Assembly (NCBI GenBank): GCA_963791635.1
Contig: CAWBTC010000005.1
Location: forward strand, 806,001-870,000
Source of the DNA: VFMC01 sp963791635
Lineage (GTDB): Bacteria > Actinomycetota > Acidimicrobiia > Acidimicrobiales > Ilumatobacteraceae
DNA length: 64,000 nucleotides
Direction: 5' to 3'
Shown piece by piece: positions 10,773 through 19,600 of this stretch. The first letter of the stretch is position 1, and every line of letters begins with the position of its first letter. Made by a program: the position numbers and the translations under genes. The notes beneath the pieces are model-generated. The model had not been told where the DNA came from and did no database searches. It saw only the letters and a list, made by a program, of their open reading frames with translations.

Positions 10773-10826
10773 GCGTCACCCCTGTGTCGCTTTCGCGTCA
10801 TCGCTGCGTCACCCGTGACGCAGCGA
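10773..10826. promoter_or_regulatory. Phased GCGTCA(C/T) heptamers plus 24-bp dyad: candidate SARP operator
   Basis: GCGTCAC starts at 10773, GCGTCAT at 10795 and GCGTCAC at 10806, spacings of exactly 22 and 11 bp on one DNA face. The last copy sits in a perfect inverted repeat with arms TCGCTGCGTCAC (10801-10812) and GTGACGCAGCGA (10815-10826), two bases apart. SARP/AfsR proteins are known to bind direct heptamer repeats at 11-bp phasing. The site lies 36 bp before the regulator's ATG. Confidence 0.65.
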
Positions 10827-10861
10827 CAGTTTTCCGCGAGGATGGTGCGCGGGAGGTGTGA

Positions 10862-13800
10862 ATGCGACTGCGTCTGCTCGGTGCGCTCGACCTCATCGGC
10901 GATGACGGACCGGTCGCGCTACCGAGTGCCGCACAGCGCCGCATCCTCACTCTGCTCGCGGTCCACTCGCCGGCCACTGTGCCGGGCGAACGCATCGCAG
11001 ACGTGTGCGGGGTGACGTCCGCCGCGGTCCGCACGTCGATCTCGCGACTCAGACGAGCGACCGGCGAGGTGATGATCAGCACCGAACCGGTCGGCTATGC
11101 GCTGCACGACATCGATCTCGACACACACGAGTTCGAGCGCGAGCTGGCGAGGGCGAAGCAGGCGGGCTCGCGTCGCGCAGCTGATCATCTGCGTGCGGCA
11201 CTCGGGCTGTGGCGGGGTCCGGCGCTCGAGGAGTTCGCCTCCGAGGACTGGGCACGTGCCACCGCCGCGAGGCTGACCGAGCTCCGTGCGGGGGCCAGTG
11301 AGGAGCGGGCGGGCCTCCTCGTGGAGCTTGGTGAGTACGGAACGGCGGTCGCCGAGCTGACCGGACTGATCGCCCAGTTCCCGCTTCGCGAACGCGCCCG
11401 CGAGCTGCTGATGCGTGCTTGCGCCGGCGGCGGGCAACCGACACAGGCGCTGCGCGAGTATCAGGAGTTCCGTCGGTACCTGCTCGACGAGATCGGCACC
11501 GAGCCTTCGGCGACGCTGCGTGAGCTTGATCAGCAAATCGCACAAGGCTGGCGAGATGTCGCGCCGGCGCGGTCGGTAGTCCACGCAAGCGATCGATCGT
11601 CGCGGCTGCCGGTCTCGACCACGTCGTTCGTCGGGCGAAGCCGCGAGATTGACGTCCTCGACACAGCCCTACGATCCCATCCGCTCGTCACGTTGTGTGG
11701 GACAGGCGGTGTGGGTAAGACGCGCCTCGCACTCGAGGTTGCGCGCCTCGCAGACGACTGGGCGACCGATGGTGCGTGGCTCGTCGAACTCGGGTCCCTC
11801 CAGGACGGGAGCCAAGTCGCGCCTCTTGTCGCATCGACGCTCGGGATCGCGCCGCGTTCGCGACGAGAACGTGGCCGGAGCGATCGCGTCGTGGATGCGG
11901 GCCACGCGTGCGCTCATCGTGCTCGACAACTGCGAGCATCTCATCGAGGACGTCGCGGCGCTCGTGACGAGGGTGCTGCAGTCGGACCCGTCCGGCGTTC
12001 TCCTCGCGACGAGTCGCGAACCGCTCGCCGTCGACGGTGAACACGTGATCGCGCTCGGACCGCTGTCCATCGGCGTCGACGGTTCCGCTGGCGACGCAGG
12101 CGAGCTGTTCACTCGCCGCGCCATCGATGTAGACAGCCGGTTCGACGCCGACGCCGACTGCGCTGCAATTCTTGAGATCTGCGTTCGCCTCGACGGCATC
12201 CCACTCGCGCTGGAGCTCGCCGCCGCGCGAGTCCGTACCCTGACGCCGCGTGAGATCGTGGTTCGCCTCGACGAGCGCTTTCGCCTCCTCACCGGCGGCC
12301 GTCGCACCGCCACGGAGCGGCACAAGACGCTTCGCGCCACCGTCGACTGGTCGTACCGGCTCCTCGACGACGAGCAACGCCGTTGCTTCGAGCGGGCCTG
12401 TGCGTTCTCCAGTCCGTTCGAGCTCGCCGACGCAGTGGCCGTCATCGGGGGCGACGCGTGGTCCGTGCTCGACTCGATCGGCGCGCTCGTCGACCGGTCA
12501 CTCCTTACGCGCACCTCCGACGGCAGGTTCCGGCTGCTCGAGACGCTGCGCAGCTATGCCGAGGAGCGGAGCTCCGAGACCGGAGAGATCGATTGCATCC
12601 GTCGCACCCACGCAGAACTGTTCCGAACGAAGGCCGCCACGGCGGCCACGCTGGCGATCGGCCCGGACGAACGGGCCGCGTTTGAATCCGTCGTTGCGCA
12701 ACTGCCGGACTACGACGCAGCGATGACGTGGGCCATGGACAACGGCGACCACGAAACCGCTGCTGTGGTCGCATTCGCGCTCTTCAACTGCGTGATGCAC
12801 CGCCAGCTCCGGACGTTGACGACGGTGAATGCCGTGAATCGACTACTCACCGAGACGGCGTGGGACGAGCACGATCTCGGATGGGGACTGCCGCAGAGCA
12901 CGAACGCCGTCGTCGCCGGGCTGAACTTCGCCGCCGGATGGAGCACCGCAATGACGAGCGATCAGCCCCGCGCACGCATGCTCGCCGCGAGAGCGGTGGC
13001 GCTCGACCCGTCGAACAGCTTCTCCCACGGAATCCTGTCGGACACAACGGTGATCATGGGCGAGACGAGCGGTGCGCTTGACTCGGCGCGCGCCTCCGTC
13101 GCAGCCGCGACGACGCCAGTCCAGCACCTGTCCGCCTCCCTGCTTCTCGGGTTTGCGCTGCACGCTCTCGCGCGAGCCGACGACGCACGCGCGGTTGCGA
13201 GCGAGCTCCGCACATGGGCGGACAAGCAGGGCTCGTCCGCCGCCGTCGCGTGGTCGTGCCTGCTGCTCGCTGTCGTCGATGCCGGTGTCAACCCGCAGCG
13301 CGCCCTCCAGCATCTTGACGACGGCGCCATCGCCGCACGGCAGTCGGCGTGCGTGGCCGCGGAGCACTTCCTTCAGCGCGAGCGCCTTTCACTGCTCCTT
13401 GAGCACTCCCTCGCGGACGCGCTGGCTCATAGCCGGACAGGTCCTGACTCGCAGTCGGGAAACGGGCGATCACGGCAACCTGCCGATCTTCTTCGTGTAC
13501 ACGATCGCCATCCTCGAGCGCCTCGGGAAAGTTGACGAGGCATCGCAGATCATCGGGCATCTCGACCTCGCGACTCTCGATGCCCGGGAGCGTCGACTCG
13601 TCGAATTCGTTGTCGTCGCCCTGCGGGCTCGCCTCGGCACCGGCCTCGAGGACCTCGTGCGAGCAGGGGCATCCGCCTCGATTCAGGCGCTGCTCGGGCT
13701 TGCGATCGACGCCCTCGACAGCGACGTGATCGCTGCACGGAACGAACCACAGCGACGCGATCGTCCGGGATCGAGCGGCGCCGGAGACCAGAGATCGTGA
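10862..13800 (+). CDS. AfsR/SARP-type transcriptional activator with NB-ARC ATPase domain (frameshifted)
   Basis: The N-terminus (MRLRLLGALDLIGDDGPVAL) is an OmpR-like winged helix followed by the bacterial transcriptional activation domain (about residues 90-240, LRAALGLWRGPALEEF, then LDEIGTEPSATLRELDQQIA). An ATPase with P-loop GTGGVGKTRLA and Walker B/NB-ARC block ALIVLDNCEHLIED comes next, then ATSREPL and LPLALELAAARV, then helical repeats. The frame shifts near 11855-11870 and near 13428; both sides align as one protein of about 970 residues. The last residues look unnatural, so the C-terminus may be truncated by the junction at about 13800. The product probably activates the divergent secreted gene and itself. 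ATG 10862 is preceded by GGGAGGTG. Confidence 0.78.
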
Positions 13801-13861
13801 CCGGGACGCCAGCCGTGATCGTTGTCGACGAGCTCGCTTTGGGCTCGCACTGATTGTCGCT

Positions 13862-13910
13862 CGAGGTGGAACTCGGCCATCTCCCGACCCAGGTTGCGGG
13901 TCATGTCAAC
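13862..13910 (-). pseudogene. 49-bp remnant of the APH-like kinase gene
   Basis: These bases match 17358-17406 inside the intact APH-like gene with one mismatch. On the minus strand they read MTRNLGREMAEFHLE against MIRNLGREMAEFHLA. The fragment abuts the right-hand 115-bp direct repeat. Confidence 0.85.
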
Positions 13911-14025
13911 CCGCCGTCGATCGGGGCCGAACGTGTTCGGTCGGACGTGTTCGGTCGGACGTGCCGCTCAGGCGGGCAGCACGATCGAGATGCGGGAGCC
14001 GCCGAGCGGGGATGCCGTCGCCTGG
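13911..14025. repeat. Direct repeat, right copy (pair 10183-10283)
   Basis: This is the copy that belongs to the intact histidine kinase (its last codons plus downstream sequence). It contains an extra GTGTTCGGTCGGAC relative to the left copy. Confidence 0.9.
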
Positions 14026-15173
14026 ACGCTGCCTCCATGGGCGGACGCGACCGAGGCGACGATCGCGAGACCGAGCCCGGCCCCGCCGCGATCGGTGGAA
14101 CGTCCCTGGTCGAGTCGGGCGAAGCGCTGGAAGACCGCAGTGCGATCGCCCTCGGAGATGCCGGGCCCGTCGTCGTCGACGTGGATCCACACGCGGTCAC
14201 CATCACCCACGACATGCACCTGTGTCGTCGATCTGGCATGCCGGGCCGCGTTGGCCACCAGGTTGCGCACGGCGCGTGCGACGAGCCGCTCGTCGACCAA
14301 TGCGACCACCGCGGTACCGTCCACCACCACCGGTGACTCGGTCTCGGACCTGACGAGTGCGAGGAGATCGACTGGCTGGAGCTGCAACGGCGGGTGCTCG
14401 TCGAGGGTGGACAGCAGCACGAGGTCGTCGACCAGTGCTGAGAGTCGTCCGCGCTGGCGATCGAGGCGTTCGAGCAGCCCGTCGTCGAGCTGATCGGGGT
14501 GCCGTGTCGCCAACTCGATCTCGCCCTGCAACGCCATCAGCGGCGTGCGCAACTCGTGCGCGGCATCTGAGGTGAACTGCTGCTGGGCCGCCCGACCCGC
14601 CGCGATCCGGTCGAGCATCTCGTTGACCGTTCGTGCCAGCTGCGCGATCTCATCATCGGTGTTCGGCACCGGCACCCGCGTCTGCACATCCGACACACCG
14701 ATCGTGGCGGCGAGGGCAGTGATCTCCGACACGGGGCGCATCGCTCGTCGCATGGCCAACGCCGCCGCGCCGGCGGTGAGCAGCACGGCCAGAGGAATCG
14801 CGATCCACAATCCTCGATGGAGCTTGCGGAGGCTGTCGGTGACGCGCGCCTGTGACGCCCGGCCGACGAGCGTCACCCGAGTGCCGTCGATATCGATCTC
14901 GCGTTCGACGCGCACTTCGTCGCCGCCATTGGGGACCTGTGTGCCGGGTGCGACCGCGACCGCGACCACCCCGTCGGGGGTCGTGAACCTCGCCGTCCCG
15001 TTGCCGGAGCGGAGGCTGGCCTCCAACTGGTCGACGACTTCGTCGACACGCTCGCGGATCGCGTCACGGCTGCTGTCGGTGAGCTGCACGAAACCGATCG
15101 TGCCGAGCAACGAGTAGAGCACCGCGGTCACGACGAGCACCGTGAGCACCACGCGGCCGCGCACACCGGTCAC
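13968..15173 (-). CDS. Sensor histidine kinase (HAMP, HisKA, HATPase_c)
   Basis: This 401-residue membrane sensor kinase has TM1 at about residues 7-29 (VVLTVLVVTAVLYSLLGTIG), a short extracytoplasmic domain, TM2 (LWIAIPLAVLLTAGAAALA) and a HAMP domain. The phospho-acceptor block is SDAAHELRTPLMALQGE. N-box RNLVANAARHA, DDDGPGISEGDRTAVFQRF and GGAGLGLAIV complete the ATPase. The GTG start at 15173 lies four bases after the stop of the upstream response regulator, so the two form an operon. The extracytoplasmic domain is too short to name a ligand. Confidence 0.9.
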   Translation of the reverse strand: MTGVRGRVVLTVLVVTAVLYSLLGTIGFVQLTDSSRDAIRERVDEVVDQLEASLRSGNGTARFTTPDGVVAVAVAPGTQVPNGGDEVRVEREIDIDGTRVTLVGRASQARVTDSLRKLHRGLWIAIPLAVLLTAGAAALAMRRAMRPVSEITALAATIGVSDVQTRVPVPNTDDEIAQLARTVNEMLDRIAAGRAAQQQFTSDAAHELRTPLMALQGEIELATRHPDQLDDGLLERLDRQRGRLSALVDDLVLLSTLDEHPPLQLQPVDLLALVRSETESPVVVDGTAVVALVDERLVARAVRNLVANAARHARSTTQVHVVGDGDRVWIHVDDDGPGISEGDRTAVFQRFARLDQGRSTDRGGAGLGLAIVASVASAHGGSVQATASPLGGSRISIVLPA

Positions 15174-15177
15174 GATG

Positions 15178-15870
15178 TCACCGGTCCGTGATCCGGTAGC
15201 CGAGGCCGCGCACGTTCTCGATCTCCATCGGCGCGAGCTTGGTCCGGAGCTTGCGGAGGTAGATGTCCACGATCGAGGCGTCGGTTCCTGAATCGGTTCC
15301 CCACACCTCGTCGAGCAGTTCCTGGCGGCTCACGCACGCGCCGTTGGCGATCAGGAGGTGCTGCAGCAACTGATCCTCGCGGTTGGTGAGCACCACCTCG
15401 GTGCCCTCGACCTCGCAGGAGCGCGACCCGAGGTCGTACCGCAACAGGCCGCGTTCGACGATGTTGCTGGAGATGGCGGCGCCCCGACGGATGAGCGCAC
15501 GGAGCCGAGCCGCGACGAGCTCGATGCTCGCCGGCTTGGTGAGGTAGTCGTCCGCGCCAGAGTCGAGGAGATCGATCTGGTCGTACTCGCCCGACTTGGC
15601 GCTGAGCACGAGGATCGGCGTGCCGACACCCTCGGCACGGAGTTGCTCGCACACCTTGTAACCGGTGAGTCCGGGCAACAACAGGTCGAGCACGATCGCA
15701 GCATGGCCGCCTTCGAGCGCCTTCCAGAGCCCGCTCGCTCCGTCGGCGCAAGCGTCGACCTCGAAGCCTTCGGCGCGCAGACCGCGCTCGAGCACGCTCC
15801 GGATCGCGTCGTCGTCTTCGATCACCAGCACTCGCACGAGGCGAACGGTACCGAGGGAATCGTCGTCCAC
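15178..15870 (-). CDS. OmpR-family response regulator
   Basis: This DNA-binding response regulator has a receiver domain (VLVIEDDDAIRSVLERGLR; phospho-Asp in AAIVLDLLLPGLTGY; VLSAKSGEYD; YLTKPAS) and a C-terminal winged helix (LTNREDQLLQHLLIANGA, then GTDASIVDIYLRKLRTKL). GTG 15870 gives 230 residues; GTG 15837 (VRVLVIEDDD) is an equally likely start and fits family length better. It is the first gene of the pair with the histidine kinase. The four phased GTTCAGT repeats just upstream are its probable binding site. Confidence 0.9.
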   Translation of the reverse strand: MDDDSLGTVRLVRVLVIEDDDAIRSVLERGLRAEGFEVDACADGASGLWKALEGGHAAIVLDLLLPGLTGYKVCEQLRAEGVGTPILVLSAKSGEYDQIDLLDSGADDYLTKPASIELVAARLRALIRRGAAISSNIVERGLLRYDLGSRSCEVEGTEVVLTNREDQLLQHLLIANGACVSRQELLDEVWGTDSGTDASIVDIYLRKLRTKLAPMEIENVRGLGYRITDR

Positions 15871-15892
15871 CGTGCCGAGCGCGCCGCTCGCC

Positions 15893-15943
15893 GTTCAGTC
15901 CGTGTTCAGTCCGTGTTCAGTGTCGTTCGTGATCGAGTTCAGT
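15893..15943. promoter_or_regulatory. Four GTTCAGT repeats at 11/11/22-bp phasing: candidate response-regulator operator
   Basis: GTTCAGT occurs at 15893, 15904, 15915 and 15937; a degenerate GTTCGTG at 15925 nearly fills the missing register. They lie between the divergent response regulator and the exported-protein gene. OmpR-type regulators bind tandem half-sites about 11 bp apart, so autoregulation and control of the exported protein are likely. Confidence 0.7.
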
Positions 15944-16025
15944 CGTGCCTCGCGCATGGTGTCGTCAGCGTCCGAACCGGGACGCGGGACACGATGCCGC
16001 GAACGCGGCGTGAAGGAGCAGGACC

Positions 16026-16670
16026 ATGACAACCGACAACGACAGCACGACCAACGACGACAGCACGACCAAGATCCCTCGAGCGGCCAGGAAGGCAACC
16101 GCAGTCGGCGCAGTGATGCTGGCGGCTGGGGCGATCGTCACCGGCGCCTCCATCACCTCCGGTGCGATGGCAGCAGCCGACGACGACCGAGGTGCCGAAC
16201 TCTCCACCGTGGTGGGAGTGGCCGCGGCGACCGATGGCGACGCCTACCAGTGCAGCTTCGATGACGTGACCATCCCGAATTTCGGCGACGAGGTCATCCC
16301 CCGCATCGATGGCGCGGGTGCCGTGACGGTCGTCGCCGGCACGGCGAGTGCCACCGCAGCGTCGGGCGAGGCGCCGCCGGCAGGAGTGGAGCCCGGCCAG
16401 GTGTTCGAAGGCACGATCGAGATGCCAGCCGGCGCCGAGCTCCCGCTGATCACCCTCGGTGGCGATTCCGGCCTCGTCGAGAGCGGTGGCGTCGCTCCCA
16501 CACCCGCTGGCGGCGTGATCGATGCCAGCACGCTGGTGGCGGTGATGGAGGCCGGCGGAGACGCGGCTCCGATGAGCGTCGGCGACGTGCGTGACGGCAC
16601 GGCCGACGAGTGCGACGCACTGCGTCAGCAGATGGTCGACGGCATCGCCCAGGCAGGCATCGAGCCCTGA
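16026..16670 (+). CDS. Exported hypothetical protein
   Basis: This 214-residue protein has a long polar N-terminus (MTTDNDSTTNDDSTTKIPRA), one hydrophobic segment (ATAVGAVMLAAGAIVTGASI) and a likely cleavage site at MAAAD. The mature part is acidic, Gly/Ala/Val-rich, with three Cys. AAGGAG at 16012-16017 is a good ribosome-binding site for ATG 16026. Its promoter region carries the phased GTTCAGT repeats, so it is the likely main target of the adjacent two-component system. The family is not recognised. Confidence 0.7.
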   Translation: MTTDNDSTTNDDSTTKIPRAARKATAVGAVMLAAGAIVTGASITSGAMAAADDDRGAELSTVVGVAAATDGDAYQCSFDDVTIPNFGDEVIPRIDGAGAVTVVAGTASATAASGEAPPAGVEPGQVFEGTIEMPAGAELPLITLGGDSGLVESGGVAPTPAGGVIDASTLVAVMEAGGDAAPMSVGDVRDGTADECDALRQQMVDGIAQAGIEP

Positions 16671-16696
16671 CCCTGCACGGTTGGGCCGAGCCCACA

Positions 16697-16736
16697 CCGT
16701 CGCCTGGCCATCCGACGAATCGAGGTCAGGCGACGG
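16697..16736. terminator. Hairpin between convergent genes (bidirectional terminator candidate)
   Basis: Perfect 10-bp arms CCGTCGCCTG (16697-16706) and CAGGCGACGG (16727-16736) enclose a 20-base loop. The right arm includes the final codons of the convergent APH-like gene. There is no U-tract, which is common for GC-rich actinobacteria. Confidence 0.5.
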
Positions 16737-17802
16737 CGCGGGCGAGGGCGGAGAAGTCGGTGCGTTCGAAGGCCGGCAGGTAGGTGCGAACCGCGTCGCG
16801 TCGGAACGTGGCGCACAGGTCGCTGCGGAAGAAGCGAGCTCCTTCACGCACCACGTAGTTGAGGATGAAGAAGCGGTACACCTCGGGCAGGAACTCCAGC
16901 TCTTCGCGACTCATCGGGAACACGGCGCGGTATGCGTCGATGAATGCCAAGAAGGACGGCTCGAGCAGGGTATGGGCCCCGTAGCTGAAGCGGGTGCGGT
17001 CACCGGTGCTGCTCGACACGCGTGACAGGAAGTAGAAGTCGAGCATCCGTGGCTCGATGCGGAACCAGTCGTAGTCCCAGCGGCTGAAGAGCCGGAAGCC
17101 GTCGTTGACAGGCGTCACCGAGAAGTTGCCGAGGTTCCAGTCGATGAGCACCGGGATCTTGGTCCACTCGTCGTAGCCAAGTGTCACGAGCCGCTCGAGG
17201 AACTCGTGGGTGTGGCGCCACAGCATGCCGATCGCCTCGGGCGGGAGGTCGAAGTTGCGCGGAGCGAACGGGCTCTCGAGCAGGTCGAGGAGGTGGATCG
17301 CATCGCTCTTGATCGTCTTCGAGCTGCCGGGGATGAGCGGTGCGAGGTCGGTGCACGCGAGGTGGAACTCGGCCATCTCCCGACCCAGGTTGCGGATCAT
17401 GTCAACGGTGAGCACACGAGGGAGTGACTCGCCCCGAGGGACATCGTCGTAGAACACCGCCCACATCGTGCGGTCGTACCACGTGTAGATGTGCTCTCGC
17501 TCGCCTGGCGCGAGGCGGTCGGGCCGAGTCGTCCAGACATCGGCGAGCATGCCGGCGAAGCGGGTGGTGTCGAGCAGGCTGGCGCACAGGCGAAGACGCT
17601 CGTGATCCTCGACGAAGAGGAAGTACGACCCGTACGACGACACCTTGCACACGAGGGTGCTGCCGTCATCGAGATTCACCCGATAGACGCGATTGGTGGA
17701 GACGTTCGTGCTCACCTCGTCGAGCGAGACGATGTGTCGCGGATCGGCGTAGTCGCCCCACGCAGCATGGACAGCGTCACGATGCGGCTGAGCGGCGACC
17801 AT
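16726..17802 (-). CDS. APH/choline-kinase-like phosphotransferase
   Basis: This 358-residue kinase-fold protein is of the aminoglycoside-phosphotransferase superfamily. The N-lobe has TLVCKVSSYGSYF, where the Lys would bind ATP. The catalytic loop reads VLIDWNLGNFSV, a variant of HGDxxxxN that keeps Asp and Asn but lacks His. The metal site is probably WDYDWFRIEPRMLDFYF. The substrate is unknown, and such proteins are often small-molecule rather than antibiotic kinases. The upstream gap carries GTTGACCTC-type repeats. A 49-bp piece of this gene is duplicated at 13862-13910. Confidence 0.65.
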   Translation of the reverse strand: MVAAQPHRDAVHAAWGDYADPRHIVSLDEVSTNVSTNRVYRVNLDDGSTLVCKVSSYGSYFLFVEDHERLRLCASLLDTTRFAGMLADVWTTRPDRLAPGEREHIYTWYDRTMWAVFYDDVPRGESLPRVLTVDMIRNLGREMAEFHLACTDLAPLIPGSSKTIKSDAIHLLDLLESPFAPRNFDLPPEAIGMLWRHTHEFLERLVTLGYDEWTKIPVLIDWNLGNFSVTPVNDGFRLFSRWDYDWFRIEPRMLDFYFLSRVSSSTGDRTRFSYGAHTLLEPSFLAFIDAYRAVFPMSREELEFLPEVYRFFILNYVVREGARFFRSDLCATFRRDAVRTYLPAFERTDFSALARAVA

Positions 17803-17838
17803 GTCGGCGAGCGTAGCGGTGACCGCATCGCGGACATC

Positions 17839-17880
17839 GTTGATGTCGTTGACCTCGTTGACCTCTTGGTGTCGTTGACG
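17839..17880. repeat. GTTGA(C/T)-type 9-bp direct repeats upstream of the APH-like gene
   Basis: GTTGATGTC (17839), GTTGACCTC (17848) and GTTGACCTC (17857) are contiguous, and a further GTTGACG starts at 17874. The core GTTGAC also forms the palindromes at 21496-21546, so a shared regulator is possible but unproven. Confidence 0.5.
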
Positions 17881-17904
17881 GTCGCGGCGGTGCGCCGCAA
17901 CGCG

Positions 17905-18210
17905 TCAGACGGCGTCGCGGGCGCGCACACCAATGGGGGCGATGAGGCGGAAGCCTGCCTCGTGGCGCTCGTCTTCGCTCTCGCCACCCCAATACCCGTA
18001 CTCGTGGTTCGAGCGAGCGAACTCACGGCAGGTGGTGTTGACGCTGCACGAACTGCACACGGAGGTCGCCATCGCCTCGCGCCGCTCCCGCGCCTGTGGA
18101 CGTTCGGCCGGCGGCGGGAAGAACAGGTGTGTCAGACCTTTGCACGCTGCTGAATTCATCCAACGATCGTCTGTCAGCTGACGGTGGAAGAGTGTCTCTA
18201 CCGCGGCCAT
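17905..18210 (-). CDS. WhiB-family iron-sulfur transcriptional regulator
   Basis: This 101-residue Wbl protein has four cluster-binding Cys at positions 23, 52, 55 and 61 (C-x28-C-xx-C-xxxxx-C) and the turn YGYWGGESEDER. It is followed by a short basic tail. Wbl proteins carry a [4Fe-4S] cluster that senses redox or NO and usually bind sigma factor region 4. ATG 18210 has AAGGGGG six bases upstream and a leader of about 130 bases from the predicted promoter. The subclass cannot be fixed from this sequence alone. Confidence 0.92.
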   Translation of the reverse strand: MAAVETLFHRQLTDDRWMNSAACKGLTHLFFPPPAERPQARERREAMATSVCSSCSVNTTCREFARSNHEYGYWGGESEDERHEAGFRLIAPIGVRARDAV

Positions 18211-18341
18211 GGAACCCCCTTGTCCAGAGCAATATCGAACCTCGCCGCAGGCACATCCCCTCGAGTCCCCGACCCGACTCGGCGCCTGTGCTGTGAAGGC
18301 GGTGTGAGTCGAAACCGGGGCAAGCCCGTTGCGTTGGACGA

Positions 18342-18370
18342 ACAGTAGACAGAATTGATCCTCCGGTCAA
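18342..18370 (-). promoter_or_regulatory. Sigma-70-like promoter for the WhiB gene
   Basis: On the minus strand TTGACC (18370-18365) is followed after exactly 17 bases by TACTGT (18347-18342). It lies about 130 bases upstream of the WhiB ATG, leaving a long leader. The rest of 18211-18511 shows no gene. Confidence 0.55.
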
Positions 18371-18511
18371 TTGCACTCGGCAAACAATGACGAGGACCTG
18401 AGGACTTGTTGACGAAGTCCCTGGCCAGAGAGTTGCGATAGTGAGGACTTGGCGTGGAAATGACGTGGAACTCGTGGCGCAAGACCGTGGAAATCGTCCT
18501 GGAAGTCGATC

Positions 18512-19579
18512 TCAGCCAGCTGCGCAGAGCGCGGCAACGCCGGCTGCGAAGCGATCGACATCGGTGGTGGTCGTGTCCCATGCGGTCATCCACCGCACCT
18601 GGTCGCGCGAGACGTCCCACGGCCAGAAGAAGCACCAGTCCTGGAGTGGCTGGATCAGGTGCGCTGGCAGCATCGGGAACACGCTGTTCACCTGTGGCGC
18701 GGCGTCGTAGGTGACACCGTCGATGTCCTTCGTGGAGTCGTACAGACGGGTTGCCAAGCCGTTGGAGTGCTGGGCGAGATGGATCCAGAGATCATCGTGG
18801 AGGAGGGCGTTGAACTGGGCGGCAACGAAGCGCATCTTCGACGGCAGCTGGGTCACCTGCTTTCGAATGAACTTCGCCCGGTGGGCGAGCTCGGGATCGA
18901 GGAACACCACGGCCTCGCCGAATGCCATCCCGGCCTTCGTCGCACCGAAGCTGACGACGTCGACACCGGCATCGACGGTGAACGAACGCATCGCCTGCAC
19001 CGTGCCTCCGAGCGCGGCGGTGGCGTTGGCGATCCGAGCTCCATCGAGGTGCACCTTCATGCCGAGCCGGTGGGCGGTGTCGCACAGTGCGGTGACCTCG
19101 TCAGCGGTGTACACGGCACCGAGCTCGGTGCTCTGGGTGATCGACACCACACCTGGCTGCGCGTGGTGTTGATCACCGATCAGGTACTCGAGCTCGAGCA
19201 GCTGTTCGGGCACGATCTTGCCGTCCGTGCTGGGCACGGTCTGGAGCTTGGTGCCGAGCACACGCTCGGGCGCACCGGTCTCGTCGACCGCGATGTGGGC
19301 CCACTTGCTGCAGATGATCGAATCCGCCGGGCGGATCATCGCGGCGAGTGCCATCACGTTCGCGCCGGTGCCGTTCCACACGAGGAGCGACACGGCGTGC
19401 GGACCGAACAGGTCGCGGAAGCGTGCTTCGGACTCGGCGGTCCACGCGTCGGCTCCGTAGGCGAGGGCGTGGCCGCTGTTCGCACGGATGATCGCGTCGA
19501 TGACGAGCGGGTGGGCTCCGGCGGCGTTGTCACTGGCGAACGCGCACGCCGGGACAGGCGGCATCTGGAGAGCGGACAT
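18512..19579 (-). CDS. Low-specificity L-threonine aldolase-like PLP enzyme
   Basis: This 355-residue fold-type I PLP enzyme is of the GLY1/LtaE group, cleaving L-threonine or related beta-hydroxy amino acids to glycine and aldehyde. FASDNAAGAHPLVIDAI, then the PLP-ring His in KWAHIAVDETGAPE, then HLDGARIANATAALG (Asp to the pyridine N). The Schiff-base Lys is in VVSFGATKAGM. It is the last gene of an ACAD-TetR-aldolase run, 21 bases after TetR. Its link to the neighbouring dioxygenase genes is unknown. Confidence 0.88.
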   Translation of the reverse strand: MSALQMPPVPACAFASDNAAGAHPLVIDAIIRANSGHALAYGADAWTAESEARFRDLFGPHAVSLLVWNGTGANVMALAAMIRPADSIICSKWAHIAVDETGAPERVLGTKLQTVPSTDGKIVPEQLLELEYLIGDQHHAQPGVVSITQSTELGAVYTADEVTALCDTAHRLGMKVHLDGARIANATAALGGTVQAMRSFTVDAGVDVVSFGATKAGMAFGEAVVFLDPELAHRAKFIRKQVTQLPSKMRFVAAQFNALLHDDLWIHLAQHSNGLATRLYDSTKDIDGVTYDAAPQVNSVFPMLPAHLIQPLQDWCFFWPWDVSRDQVRWMTAWDTTTTDVDRFAAGVAALCAAG

Positions 19580-19600
19580 GACGGTCAGTATGTCGCGGGG

